37,684 nucleotides of DNA from an uncultured bacterium (lineage in GTDB: Bacteria; Actinomycetota; Actinomycetes; S36-B12; CAIYMF01). The position numbers were made by a program, and so were the translations under genes. The stretch lies in contig CAIYMF010000166.1 of NCBI GenBank assembly GCA_903927265.1, forward strand, positions 1 to 37,684, written 5' to 3'. Shown here in pieces: positions 7,294 to 14,415 of the stretch (positions are counted from its first letter, which is position 1; the number at the start of each line of letters is the position of its first letter). A model generated the notes under the pieces. It made no database searches, was not told where the DNA came from, and saw only the letters and a list, made by a program, of their open reading frames with translations.

Positions 7294-8376
7294 TTACATC
7301 GAGCGGCTGGTGGCGGCGATCGCCAAACCCTCAAGCACGGTGACTGCCTCGGGGGCTAAGAGTGGCGACCGAGCCGCGGTGAGCGCGCGCTCGGTGTACT
7401 CGCTGATCGTTGACTCAGCGCGGGCGAGCGCACCCGATGTCGTGATGATCTCGCGCAGCGCATTTACGCCCTCAAGTGACAGAGCGGGGTCTCCGAGGTG
7501 TCGGCGCACCTCGTCTGCTTCCGCGGAGGTACACCGCTCGAGCGTCTCTGCGATGAGCACGGTGCGCTTGCCTTCGCGCAGGTCATCACCTGCCGGCTTA
7601 CCCGTTTGTGAGGGATCGCCGAAGACGCCAAGCACGTCGTCGCGCAATTGGAATGCCTCGCCGAGGGGGAGCCCGTAGTCGGACAGCGTGGCGATCACCT
7701 GGTCATTGGCACCTGCGAGTGAGGCACCGAGATGTAGGGGTCTCTCGATGGTGTACTTCGCCGACTTGTAGCGCACCACGGTGAGGGCGCGCTCAACCGA
7801 ACCGCCTCCGACTGCCTGCTCCAGAAGGTCGAGGTACTGACCGGCCATCAGTTCGGTGCGCATGATGTCGTACATGGCCTTACCGCGACGAAGTGAATCG
7901 GCGTCGAGTCCGCAGGTGTAGAGCAACTCGTCGGCCCATGACAGGCAGAGGTCTCCGAGCAAGATGGCGGCGCCGACGCCGAAGTTCTCCGGGGAACCCA
8001 GCCACCCGGCACCGCGGTGAATGGTGGCGAAGCGTCGATGGGCGGCCGGCATTCCACGGCGGGTATCGCTGCCGTCCATGACGTCGTCGTGGATGAGGGC
8101 GCAGGCTTGCAGGAATTCCAGTGAACTCGCGGCGACAATCGCTTCTTGGCAGTCGTTTCCACCTGCTGCACGCCAGCCCCAGTAACAAAATGCCGGGCGC
8201 AGTCGCTTGCCGCCGGCTAGCAGATCGCCGAGCGCATCACCGAGTGGCACTGTCTCGGGGCTGATCGATGTGAGGATGGGACGTTGTCGATCAAGGAAGC
8301 CGGTTACGACGTCCTGAACGCGAGCGCGAAGGTTCTCGGCATCGAGTGGGGAGGCCGCTCGAGAGGGTGATGTCAC
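7294..8376 (-). CDS. crtE: Geranylgeranyl diphosphate synthase (trans-polyprenyl synthase)
   Basis: The 360-residue protein is a trans-isoprenyl diphosphate synthase making the C20 precursor for phytoene. It shows the GGKRLRP substrate-binding segment (55-61), the first Asp-rich motif DDVMD (97-101) with following DTRRG, and the second QLRDDVLGVFGD (D246, D247, D254). Chain length is inferred from carotenoid context and typical length; a longer or shorter polyprenyl product is not excluded. The GTG start is favoured by TAGGCT (8383-8388) exactly 6 nt upstream, a leaderless arrangement. It is divergent from the methylenetetrahydrofolate reductase gene, whose start is only 32 bp away. Confidence 0.92.
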   Translation of the reverse strand: MTSPSRAASPLDAENLRARVQDVVTGFLDRQRPILTSISPETVPLGDALGDLLAGGKRLRPAFCYWGWRAAGGNDCQEAIVAASSLEFLQACALIHDDVMDGSDTRRGMPAAHRRFATIHRGAGWLGSPENFGVGAAILLGDLCLSWADELLYTCGLDADSLRRGKAMYDIMRTELMAGQYLDLLEQAVGGGSVERALTVVRYKSAKYTIERPLHLGASLAGANDQVIATLSDYGLPLGEAFQLRDDVLGVFGDPSQTGKPAGDDLREGKRTVLIAETLERCTSAEADEVRRHLGDPALSLEGVNALREIITTSGALARAESTISEYTERALTAARSPLLAPEAVTVLEGLAIAATSRSM

Positions 8377-8382
8377 ACACTG

Positions 8383-8388
8383 AGCCTA
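8383..8388 (-). promoter_or_regulatory. -10 element of crtE (leaderless)
   Basis: TAGGCT on the minus strand is followed by 6 nt and then the crtE GTG at 8376, which puts the expected transcription start on the start codon. No convincing -35 is seen. Its -35 zone would overlap the start codon of the divergent gene. Confidence 0.68.
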
Positions 8389-8396
8389 CCGACGCC

Positions 8397-8402
8397 TACC
8401 CT
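8397..8402 (+). promoter_or_regulatory. -10 element of the methylenetetrahydrofolate reductase gene (leaderless)
   Basis: TACCCT is followed by 6 nt and ATG 8409. The spacing predicts transcription starting at the A of the ATG. Its -35 zone would fall on the crtE start codon, so the two promoters overlap physically. Confidence 0.68.
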
Positions 8403-8408
8403 GAACCC

Positions 8409-9335
8409 ATGGCATTCGGCAGGAGGGGCGGCGCGGTCGGTCGACGACCGTCGCTCACTCGGTTACTCGGTGATGGTTCGCGGTCGGTGTCGTTTGAGTT
8501 CTTCCCGCCGAAAGACGCCGACGCCGAGGACGTGCTGTGGGGCGCGCTCTTCCAGCTGGAGGAGCTTGATCCCAGCTTCGTCTCGATCACCTACGGTGCC
8601 GGTGGCACCACACGCGACCGCACTGTCGACATCACGTCGTCCATTCAGCGGCGTACCACGCTCACCACGATCGCCCACCTCACCTGCGTTGGTTCATCGC
8701 GCGACGAACTCCATGATGTGATCGATGAGTACGCGGCCGCTGGAATTGAGAACGTGCTCGCGTTGCGTGGTGATCCCGCTGGGGGTCTAGGAACGGCCTG
8801 GGTTGCGCACGCTGACGGCCTCAATCACGCGGTTGAACTCGTTGAACTGCTTCGTGAGCGTGGCGGATTCTGTGTCGGAGTTGCAGCGTTTCCCAACGGT
8901 CACCCCGAGTCGACCTCGCTCGACCAGGACGCACGTGTTCTTGCCGACAAGCAACGCGCGGGTGCTGAGTTTGCGATCACACAGTTCTTCTTTCGATCAG
9001 CCGATTGGTTCCGACTGCGCGATCGCGCCGCTGCTGCCGGCTGCGATATGCCGATCATTCCGGGAATCATGCCGCTCACGAGCGTGACGCAAATTGAGCG
9101 ATTCGCGAGGTTGTCGGGGGTTGAATTTCCTGCCGAAGTCGCCGCGCGTTTTGAGGGAATTGAAGACGATCCGGTGGCGGTGCGAGAACGTGGTGTTGAG
9201 ATCGCGACGGAGTTGTGCGCGGAACTGCTTGAAGGGGGTGCGCCCGGTTTGCACTTCTACACGCTCAATCGCTCCACAGCCACACGCGAGGTGTACCGCA
9301 ATCTCATGAGCAACCCCCACCTCATTCGGCACTGA
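8409..9335 (+). CDS. metF: Methylenetetrahydrofolate reductase
   Basis: The 308-residue flavoprotein reduces 5,10-methylene-THF to 5-methyl-THF for methionine synthesis. Family hallmarks are SVSFEFFPPKD (catalytic Glu E30), SITYGAGGTTRDRT, IAHLTCVGSS, NVLALRGDP and IPGIMPLTS. ATG 8409 is chosen over the earlier in-frame ATG 8370 because TACCCT lies 6 nt upstream and the 8370 start would run into the crtE coding sequence. It is followed after 6 bp by the CDP-alcohol phosphatidyltransferase-like gene and probably cotranscribed with it. Confidence 0.94.
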   Translation: MAFGRRGGAVGRRPSLTRLLGDGSRSVSFEFFPPKDADAEDVLWGALFQLEELDPSFVSITYGAGGTTRDRTVDITSSIQRRTTLTTIAHLTCVGSSRDELHDVIDEYAAAGIENVLALRGDPAGGLGTAWVAHADGLNHAVELVELLRERGGFCVGVAAFPNGHPESTSLDQDARVLADKQRAGAEFAITQFFFRSADWFRLRDRAAAAGCDMPIIPGIMPLTSVTQIERFARLSGVEFPAEVAARFEGIEDDPVAVRERGVEIATELCAELLEGGAPGLHFYTLNRSTATREVYRNLMSNPHLIRH

Positions 9336-9341
9336 TCTGCC

Positions 9342-10013
9342 ATGGCCTTCACTCGCGACGAGTACTTCGAGCGTTGGTCGGAACTTCACGGCGGCTATGA
9401 CCCACGATCGTCTCGCTGGGCATTGGGGTGGCTGACCGGAATTCATGTGCTGGCAAAGCCGTTTGCTGCCATGCGTATTCCGCCCGATCTGATCACTGTG
9501 CTGGGAGTGCTCGTCGCCGGTGCTGCCGCCTGGCTCGCATCGCTGGGCGGTCGTTGGTGTCTGGCTGCCGCCGCTGTTGTGGTGCTGTCAGGAATCACCG
9601 ACAACCTTGATGGCGCAGTGGCGGTGATGACTGGTCGAACCACTCGCTGGGGTTATGTGCTGGATTCGGTTGTCGATCGCGTCAGTGACGGGTTGTACTT
9701 GGTCGCCCTGTGGCTGGCCGGTGCACCCGCGAGTGCGTGCGTGGTTGCTGGTGCGTTGATGGCCTTGCAGGAATATGCGAGGGCGCGGGCCGGTGCCGCG
9801 GGAATGAGTGAGGTCGGTGTTGTCACGGTGTGGGAGCGGCCGACCCGAATCGTGGTGACGACGATGTTCTTGATCGGCGCTGGTCTCTACCTGTCGGCCA
9901 CGGCGACATGGGCGACGTGGGGTTCGTGGGCGTGGGTGGGCCTCGGCGTCATTGGCCTCGTTCAATTGCTGATCGTGATACGACGCCGGCTTGCAGCACC
10001 CGACGCACACTGA
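9342..10013 (+). CDS. CDP-alcohol phosphatidyltransferase-like membrane protein
   Basis: The 223-residue protein has about five or six membrane spans and the CAPT-type aspartate array: D87-x2-D90-G, G104-x3-D108-x3-D112 in DNLDGAVAVMTGRTTRWGYVLDSVVDRVSD. These aspartates bind metal and CDP-alcohol in the family. The usual Ala-Arg after DG is altered: the conserved Arg position holds V95, so substrate or activity may differ. It starts 6 bp after the reductase stop and likely shares its promoter. Head-group (inositol phosphate, glycerol phosphate, other) cannot be told. A related but catalytically different membrane protein is possible. Confidence 0.78.
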   Translation: MAFTRDEYFERWSELHGGYDPRSSRWALGWLTGIHVLAKPFAAMRIPPDLITVLGVLVAGAAAWLASLGGRWCLAAAAVVVLSGITDNLDGAVAVMTGRTTRWGYVLDSVVDRVSDGLYLVALWLAGAPASACVVAGALMALQEYARARAGAAGMSEVGVVTVWERPTRIVVTTMFLIGAGLYLSATATWATWGSWAWVGLGVIGLVQLLIVIRRRLAAPDAH

Positions 10014-10032
10014 CGCGCTTCGCGGCCCCTTT

Positions 10033-10084
10033 ATCCATGCCTATCCGTCAATTCCGGCCGGTTTGATGACGGATAGCGATGGAT
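10033..10084. repeat. Large imperfect inverted repeat between convergent genes
   Basis: Arms ATCCAT-GC-CTATCCGTCA (10033-10050) and TGACGGATAG-CG-ATGGAT (10067-10084) pair over 16 of 18 positions around a 16-nt loop that itself contains the palindrome CCGGCCGG. It lies between the end of the phosphatidyltransferase-like gene and the convergent end of crtD, and GGCC on both sides (10024-10027, 10087-10090) could extend it. Position suggests a bidirectional terminator, though no T-run is present. Confidence 0.6.
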
Positions 10085-10114
10085 GAGGCCGTGGCGCGGC
10101 TAGTTCTCCCACTG

Positions 10115-11635
10115 CTACTCGGCGCGGCCGATCAGATCGGCCACGATGCCCGCCGACAGTCCCACCAGCGGAAGCCCACCCCCCGGATGCGCGGAACCAC
10201 CTACGAGGAACAGTCCGGGCACGGGTGAGCGGTTCGACGGTCGCAAGAATGCTGAACGCGCGCCGTTAGACGAACTGCCGTAAATAGCGCCGCCGGGTGC
10301 TCGCGTATGGGCTTCTAGTCCGGCGGGAGTAAGAAGTTCCCGCCACACCACGCGGTCGCGAACATCGCAGCCGCGCGAGGCAAGTACGGCGAGCATTCGG
10401 TCGGCGTACGAGTCAGGCAGGCCCGGCTCATTCCAATTCAGCGTGCCGGTACCGGGTGCGCCGCTTCCATGTCGAGCGGCGTTGATGAGCACGAACCACG
10501 ATTCGTGATCAGCATCGGGACGCATGAGTGGATCGTCGGGTGAGCACACGTAGATCGTGGGGTCGTCGACTGGCATGACCGTGCGCTGCCGACCCGTTCC
10601 GAATACGGAATCGAACTCGGCGTCGTAGTTGGCAGGAAACCAGACGTTGTGGTGCTGCAGACCCGGGGTGCGTCCGCGCACAGCGAGCAGCATCACGAAG
10701 CCCGATAGCGAAGGAGTTGCTCGCCGGAGTTGGCGACGAGGAGCGTGAGCGGAGGAGAGCGCGGGATCGAGAAGATCGTCGTAGACGTGTTGAGCATCGG
10801 CGTTGGCGACCACGATGTCAGCGTCGAGACGCGAACCGTCAACGAGTTCAACGCCACAGACGCGTCCGCCGTCGGTGCGAATGCGTGCGACGTCGGTGTT
10901 GAACCGGTAGTCGACACCACGTTCGACACCACGTTCGTACAGCGCATCGGCGAGACGACGAATTCCGCCGCTGATGTGCCAGGCTCCAAACACCTGCTCG
11001 ACGTAGGGAACGGTGACCAATGCCGCCGGGGCACGGCGAGGATCAGAGCCGGTGTACGTCGCGTAACGATCGAGCAGGGTGACCAGTCGCGGATCGCGCA
11101 TCAACTGTTGGCCGAGTTTGCGTAGCGAGGTGAAGGGCGCGACCGTGCGAATATCGCGGGGTCGGCGCGCCATTGAGAGCAGATCGCGTGGACCTTCAAG
11201 CGGTGATTCGAGAACTGGTCGACGCGTGAGTTCCCAGATAGCGCTGGCGCGGTCGATGAGAGCGCGCCAATCGTCAGCGGCCTGGCCCCCGAGTGCATCA
11301 CCGAGTGCGTCAGCGCACAGGGCCGGGCCAGCCCCCGGCATTTCGACGATCGTGCCGTCGGACCATCGATAGCGGAAGGCGGGCTCGAGCGGAACGATAT
11401 CGAGCGTGTCATCTAGTGAGGCACCCGTGGACAAGAAGAGGTCGCGATACACCGCGGGAAGGGTCAGCAGACTCGGGCCGGTATCGAAGACGAATCCGTC
11501 ACGCTCGTACGTGCCGAGTTTGCCTCCATAGATCGGTGACTGCTCCAGCACAGTGACGTCATGTCGCTTCACGCGGAGGCGCGCAGCGGTCGCCATGCCA
11601 GCAACACCGGCGCCGATCACAATGACGCGGGCCAT
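10115..11635 (-). CDS. crtD: CrtD-like carotenoid 3,4-desaturase (CrtI family)
   Basis: A 506-residue CrtI-family flavoprotein: FAD site RVIVIGAGVAGMATAARLRVKRHDVTVLEQ (residues 3-32), GGKLG, FDTGPSLLTLP, and a C-terminal segment GGSAHPGGGLPLVGLSAGIVADLI. It is clearly distinct from the CrtI at 5617-7116. Being last in an operon with CruF-like, GT2 and CrtA-like genes, it most probably introduces the C-3,4 double bond into a 1-hydroxylated acyclic end group, as CrtD does in spheroidene and related pathways; this is inferred from context. Alternative roles within the CrtI family, such as another desaturation, cannot be excluded. Its ATG overlaps the glycosyltransferase stop by one base (TAATG). 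Confidence 0.82.
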   Translation of the reverse strand: MARVIVIGAGVAGMATAARLRVKRHDVTVLEQSPIYGGKLGTYERDGFVFDTGPSLLTLPAVYRDLFLSTGASLDDTLDIVPLEPAFRYRWSDGTIVEMPGAGPALCADALGDALGGQAADDWRALIDRASAIWELTRRPVLESPLEGPRDLLSMARRPRDIRTVAPFTSLRKLGQQLMRDPRLVTLLDRYATYTGSDPRRAPAALVTVPYVEQVFGAWHISGGIRRLADALYERGVERGVDYRFNTDVARIRTDGGRVCGVELVDGSRLDADIVVANADAQHVYDDLLDPALSSAHAPRRQLRRATPSLSGFVMLLAVRGRTPGLQHHNVWFPANYDAEFDSVFGTGRQRTVMPVDDPTIYVCSPDDPLMRPDADHESWFVLINAARHGSGAPGTGTLNWNEPGLPDSYADRMLAVLASRGCDVRDRVVWRELLTPAGLEAHTRAPGGAIYGSSSNGARSAFLRPSNRSPVPGLFLVGGSAHPGGGLPLVGLSAGIVADLIGRAE

Positions 11636-12780
11636 TAACGGCTACTTCCGTCGACAGTCACGAGTCGACCCTTCCACGTCAGCGTGCCGCGTCGGCGTCG
11701 ATTCCACGACATCGCCGTAAGAGTGGCGAGAGTCACGATCGAGACCGGGTGCGCCACAACATCGGGAAGGATTCGTTGCTGGGTGCGGCGCGCCACCATG
11801 ACACGACCGGCCACGGCGGCTGCATACCCGGCGAGACCGATGGTGCGCGTGAGTGGTGATCGGGCGGTGACCGCAGCAAGTGGAGGTACCACGTACGCCA
11901 GCGCGAGCGAGGTCATCACGGCAGCCGAACCGAGAGGGCTTCCGAACGCGGACCATAGCGATTTCGTGTACCCGTCAATGAGTGCGGGGCCGGTTGCGTA
12001 CATGCGACATGTTGCGAGGTCAGTTCCGTCGACAACCGTGCCGCGGCCGCTACTGCGCTTTACTGCGCGCATCAGCGCGACATCGTCGAGTACCTCGCCT
12101 CGCACGGAAGTAAACCCGCCCGCGCGACGCAGCGCGACGGCGTCGGCGACGAGGAACTGCCCGTTAGCCACCGCCAACGACTCGCGCCGACTGACCTCAG
12201 ACGCTCGCAGCGGAACGGTAGTGAGCCACGACCATTGCAGCAGCGGCTGGATCAGTCGGGGGAGTAGTCCGTCGGCCAATTGGCGCGGGTAGGGCGAGAT
12301 GAGATCGGCCGGCATCGATCGCAGGAGCGTGATCGCCTGAGCGAGAGCTGTGGGTTCAAGCACGACGTCAGCGTCGATGAAGACCAGAACAGATCCGGAA
12401 GCTTCGCGCGTGAGTCGTTCGCACGCCCATGGTTTGCCAAGCCACCCGGCGGGCAGCGGGTCAGCGCTTCCATCAACAACGCGGGTCTGTTGTCGGTCAG
12501 CGAGCGCCTCACGTGCGATGCCAGCTGTGCCGTCGGTTGATCCGTCGTCAAGAACGAGGATCTCGACGTCATCGAGTTCGACTTGGTTGACCACGGACGA
12601 CAGACACGCGTGCGCGTGCTGCGCCTCATTACGCATGGGGAGCAGCACCGAAACTCGCTCAGAGATTGCATCGACAGAAGCGGAAGGTCGGCGCATCAGG
12701 CGCAGATTGGCCGCGGTATGTACTGTGCCGGCGACTGCAAGGCCTGTGCCCACCGCAGTGAGGAGACGTACAGGTTTCAT
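11635..12780 (-). CDS. GT2 carotenoid glycosyltransferase, CruC/CrtQ-like
   Basis: The 381-residue protein has an N-terminal membrane segment (about 5-25), a GT-A fold domain with VSVLLPMRNE, DDGSTDGT (78-85), the nucleotide-sugar/metal motif D136-A-D138, PAGWLGKPWAC (110-120), GQF and EVLDDVALM, then two or three C-terminal hydrophobic spans. The GWLGKPWA segment recalls CruC/CrtQ-type carotenoid glycosyltransferases. It probably glycosylates the hydroxyl made by the CruF-like hydratase; the sugar is not predictable. It overlaps cruF (ATGA) upstream and crtD (TAATG) downstream, so the operon is translationally coupled. Confidence 0.83.
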   Translation of the reverse strand: MKPVRLLTAVGTGLAVAGTVHTAANLRLMRRPSASVDAISERVSVLLPMRNEAQHAHACLSSVVNQVELDDVEILVLDDGSTDGTAGIAREALADRQQTRVVDGSADPLPAGWLGKPWACERLTREASGSVLVFIDADVVLEPTALAQAITLLRSMPADLISPYPRQLADGLLPRLIQPLLQWSWLTTVPLRASEVSRRESLAVANGQFLVADAVALRRAGGFTSVRGEVLDDVALMRAVKRSSGRGTVVDGTDLATCRMYATGPALIDGYTKSLWSAFGSPLGSAAVMTSLALAYVVPPLAAVTARSPLTRTIGLAGYAAAVAGRVMVARRTQQRILPDVVAHPVSIVTLATLTAMSWNRRRRGTLTWKGRLVTVDGSSR

Positions 12781-13613
12781 GGCGCCCGTTCAGTGAGGCG
12801 TAGCGCGTACGGAACGGCGACGAGACCCATTGCAATACCGCCGATGATGCCTACCGCAGGTCGACCGAGGAAGAATACGTTGGCGATGATGCCGCCCAGC
12901 CACGTCCACAAATAGAGAGCGCCGGGTACCGCCTCGGGAGTGCGACGACGAGGCGCGGGGGCTGAAGGAGCCCGCCAATCAGGGTCGGGTAGCCGATTGA
13001 GAAGAAACATGAGAACGGCGGCGGCTAGTAGCCAGCCGAGGTAGTTGACGATCGGGATCCCAGGGATACCTGGCAGCGAAGGGCTCGGCGATTCCCATGT
13101 CCAGTAGCCCTCACCGACCATTTGCGGGTCGAGGAAGAGATCCCATGAGGCCAATGCCCACGCGGCCACGATGACTGCTCCGCGGCCAGTGGCGGCAAGC
13201 CGTCGCCCAACCAGTAACGCGGGGTAACTCATCATCGCCCACGCCAGTGGAATCACGACCGGCACATTCGACACAGTCCAACCGAGAGTGTCGGGTTGGT
13301 AGGAGTACGTGCTGAACGGCAACCCCGTTCGCGTGCCAACGAGTTCGATGACGAACCCGAACGCGATGGAGATCACGGCCCAGGCCAGGGTCCAACCCCA
13401 GCCGCGGTTAAGCCAGGCATGGCTCAATGACGAGAGGAAGAACGTGCACACGATGGCGATCGTCAACGTCGTTCGTGTTGACCCGCTGGCAAGCGGCCAC
13501 GCGATCTGTAGCAGCACCGTCGCGATGGCGAAGATCAGTGGAAGTCGACGAATCCATGGTGAGGGTCCGTCGTGTCGGTCGGAGTGCGGTCCGTTATAGA
13601 CGCGGATACTCAT
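12777..13613 (-). CDS. cruF: CruF-like carotenoid 1,2-hydratase (DUF422/PF04240)
   Basis: A 278-residue polytopic membrane protein with about seven hydrophobic spans. Family-like segments include PFSTYSYQPDTLGW, VPVVIPLAWAMMSYPALLVGRR, ALASWDLFLDPQMVGEGYWTWE and GIPIVNYLGWLL, matching CruF/bisanhydrobacterioruberin hydratase proteins that add water across the terminal C-1,2 double bond of acyclic carotenoids. ATG 13613 is preferred over the longer frame because it overlaps the crtA stop as ATGA and because the extension is arginine-rich and non-conserved. It sits second in the crtA-cruF-GT2-crtD operon and should supply the hydroxyl that is glycosylated. Confidence 0.88.
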   Translation of the reverse strand: MSIRVYNGPHSDRHDGPSPWIRRLPLIFAIATVLLQIAWPLASGSTRTTLTIAIVCTFFLSSLSHAWLNRGWGWTLAWAVISIAFGFVIELVGTRTGLPFSTYSYQPDTLGWTVSNVPVVIPLAWAMMSYPALLVGRRLAATGRGAVIVAAWALASWDLFLDPQMVGEGYWTWESPSPSLPGIPGIPIVNYLGWLLAAAVLMFLLNRLPDPDWRAPSAPAPRRRTPEAVPGALYLWTWLGGIIANVFFLGRPAVGIIGGIAMGLVAVPYALRLTERAP

Positions 13614-14368
13614 GAGGCGGCCCCCGCGATCGAGACCGGCTGGCCGCCGTAGTTGCCTGTGGCGCCGAGTAGTGCGAAGCGTGCGAAGAGTTCCTCTGCG
13701 TACCAACCTGTATCGACGGTGCGCTGCATCGCTTGCTGGTGGGGCGAGCGGCGATGGGCAAAGTCGGTGAGCGTTGCGTTGTCACGCCATGCGCTGAACG
13801 TTCCTTGCAGGCCAACCGGTGCCTCACCGATTCCGAGACGAAAGAGCACGCCGTCGATGTGGTCGAGGTCGCCCGACACTGCCGGAACTGACTTCCAGAA
13901 ATCAACCCACTGTGAGGGGCGAATGCGTGCGCGTGTGACCGCGGCGACAGGCCCGTCCCAACGGTGAGCAACGGGATCGCCAAAGGGTTGGCGACCGGCC
14001 CATGTGCCGCGTGCGCTCAGAGGTCGCATCGTGAATCTCGCGTGCTCATCGCAGATCGATTCCCAGCCGCGAGCCACGCTGCTGGTCGCAAATGTTTCGG
14101 CAGCTTCGGCATCGCTCCACGCGATCAGCGCGGCCCAGTGCCGGGCGTCAGCATCGCGCGTGGTGAAGGTGCGCCCCGAGCCCGTTCCGAGCATTTTGGC
14201 GAACGTGACTCCCGGAATGCGTCGAGCGCCGCTGCGATCTAGACCCATACGTGCGAGTGCTCGTGGGGCACGAGTGAGTGGAACTCCCCAGACATCGAGC
14301 GTGACCAGAGCCGGAACTGCTTCGCGAGCGCCCTCGGCGCCGCGAACGCTGTAATCGGCTTGACTCAC
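13610..14368 (-). CDS. crtA: CrtA-like carotenoid ketolase (spheroidene monooxygenase family)
   Basis: The 252-residue protein resembles CrtA of purple bacteria, which oxidises C-2 of acyclic carotenoids. Segments supporting this are VAAVTRARIRPSQWVDFWKSVPAVSGDLDHIDGVLFRLGIGEAPVGLQGTFSAWRDNATLTDFAHRRSPHQQAM and GWYAEELFARFALL near the C-terminus. GTG 14368 is chosen over ATG 14392 because TACTCT (14375-14380) lies exactly 6 nt upstream. It heads the second carotenoid operon and overlaps cruF by 4 bp. A 2-keto product is inferred from the family; regiospecificity in this organism is unknown. Confidence 0.85.
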   Translation of the reverse strand: MSQADYSVRGAEGAREAVPALVTLDVWGVPLTRAPRALARMGLDRSGARRIPGVTFAKMLGTGSGRTFTTRDADARHWAALIAWSDAEAAETFATSSVARGWESICDEHARFTMRPLSARGTWAGRQPFGDPVAHRWDGPVAAVTRARIRPSQWVDFWKSVPAVSGDLDHIDGVLFRLGIGEAPVGLQGTFSAWRDNATLTDFAHRRSPHQQAMQRTVDTGWYAEELFARFALLGATGNYGGQPVSIAGAAS

Positions 14369-14374
14369 CCTTGA

Positions 14375-14380
14375 AGAGTA
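14375..14380 (-). promoter_or_regulatory. -10 element of the crtA-cruF-GT2-crtD operon (leaderless)
   Basis: TACTCT on the minus strand, 6 nt, then GTG 14368. It lies in the 47-bp gap after the ABC permease gene, so the carotenoid operon has its own promoter. Confidence 0.68.
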
Positions 14381-14415
14381 GGGGACTGGCATGTGTGAAT
14401 GATGCGGCTCTCCGC

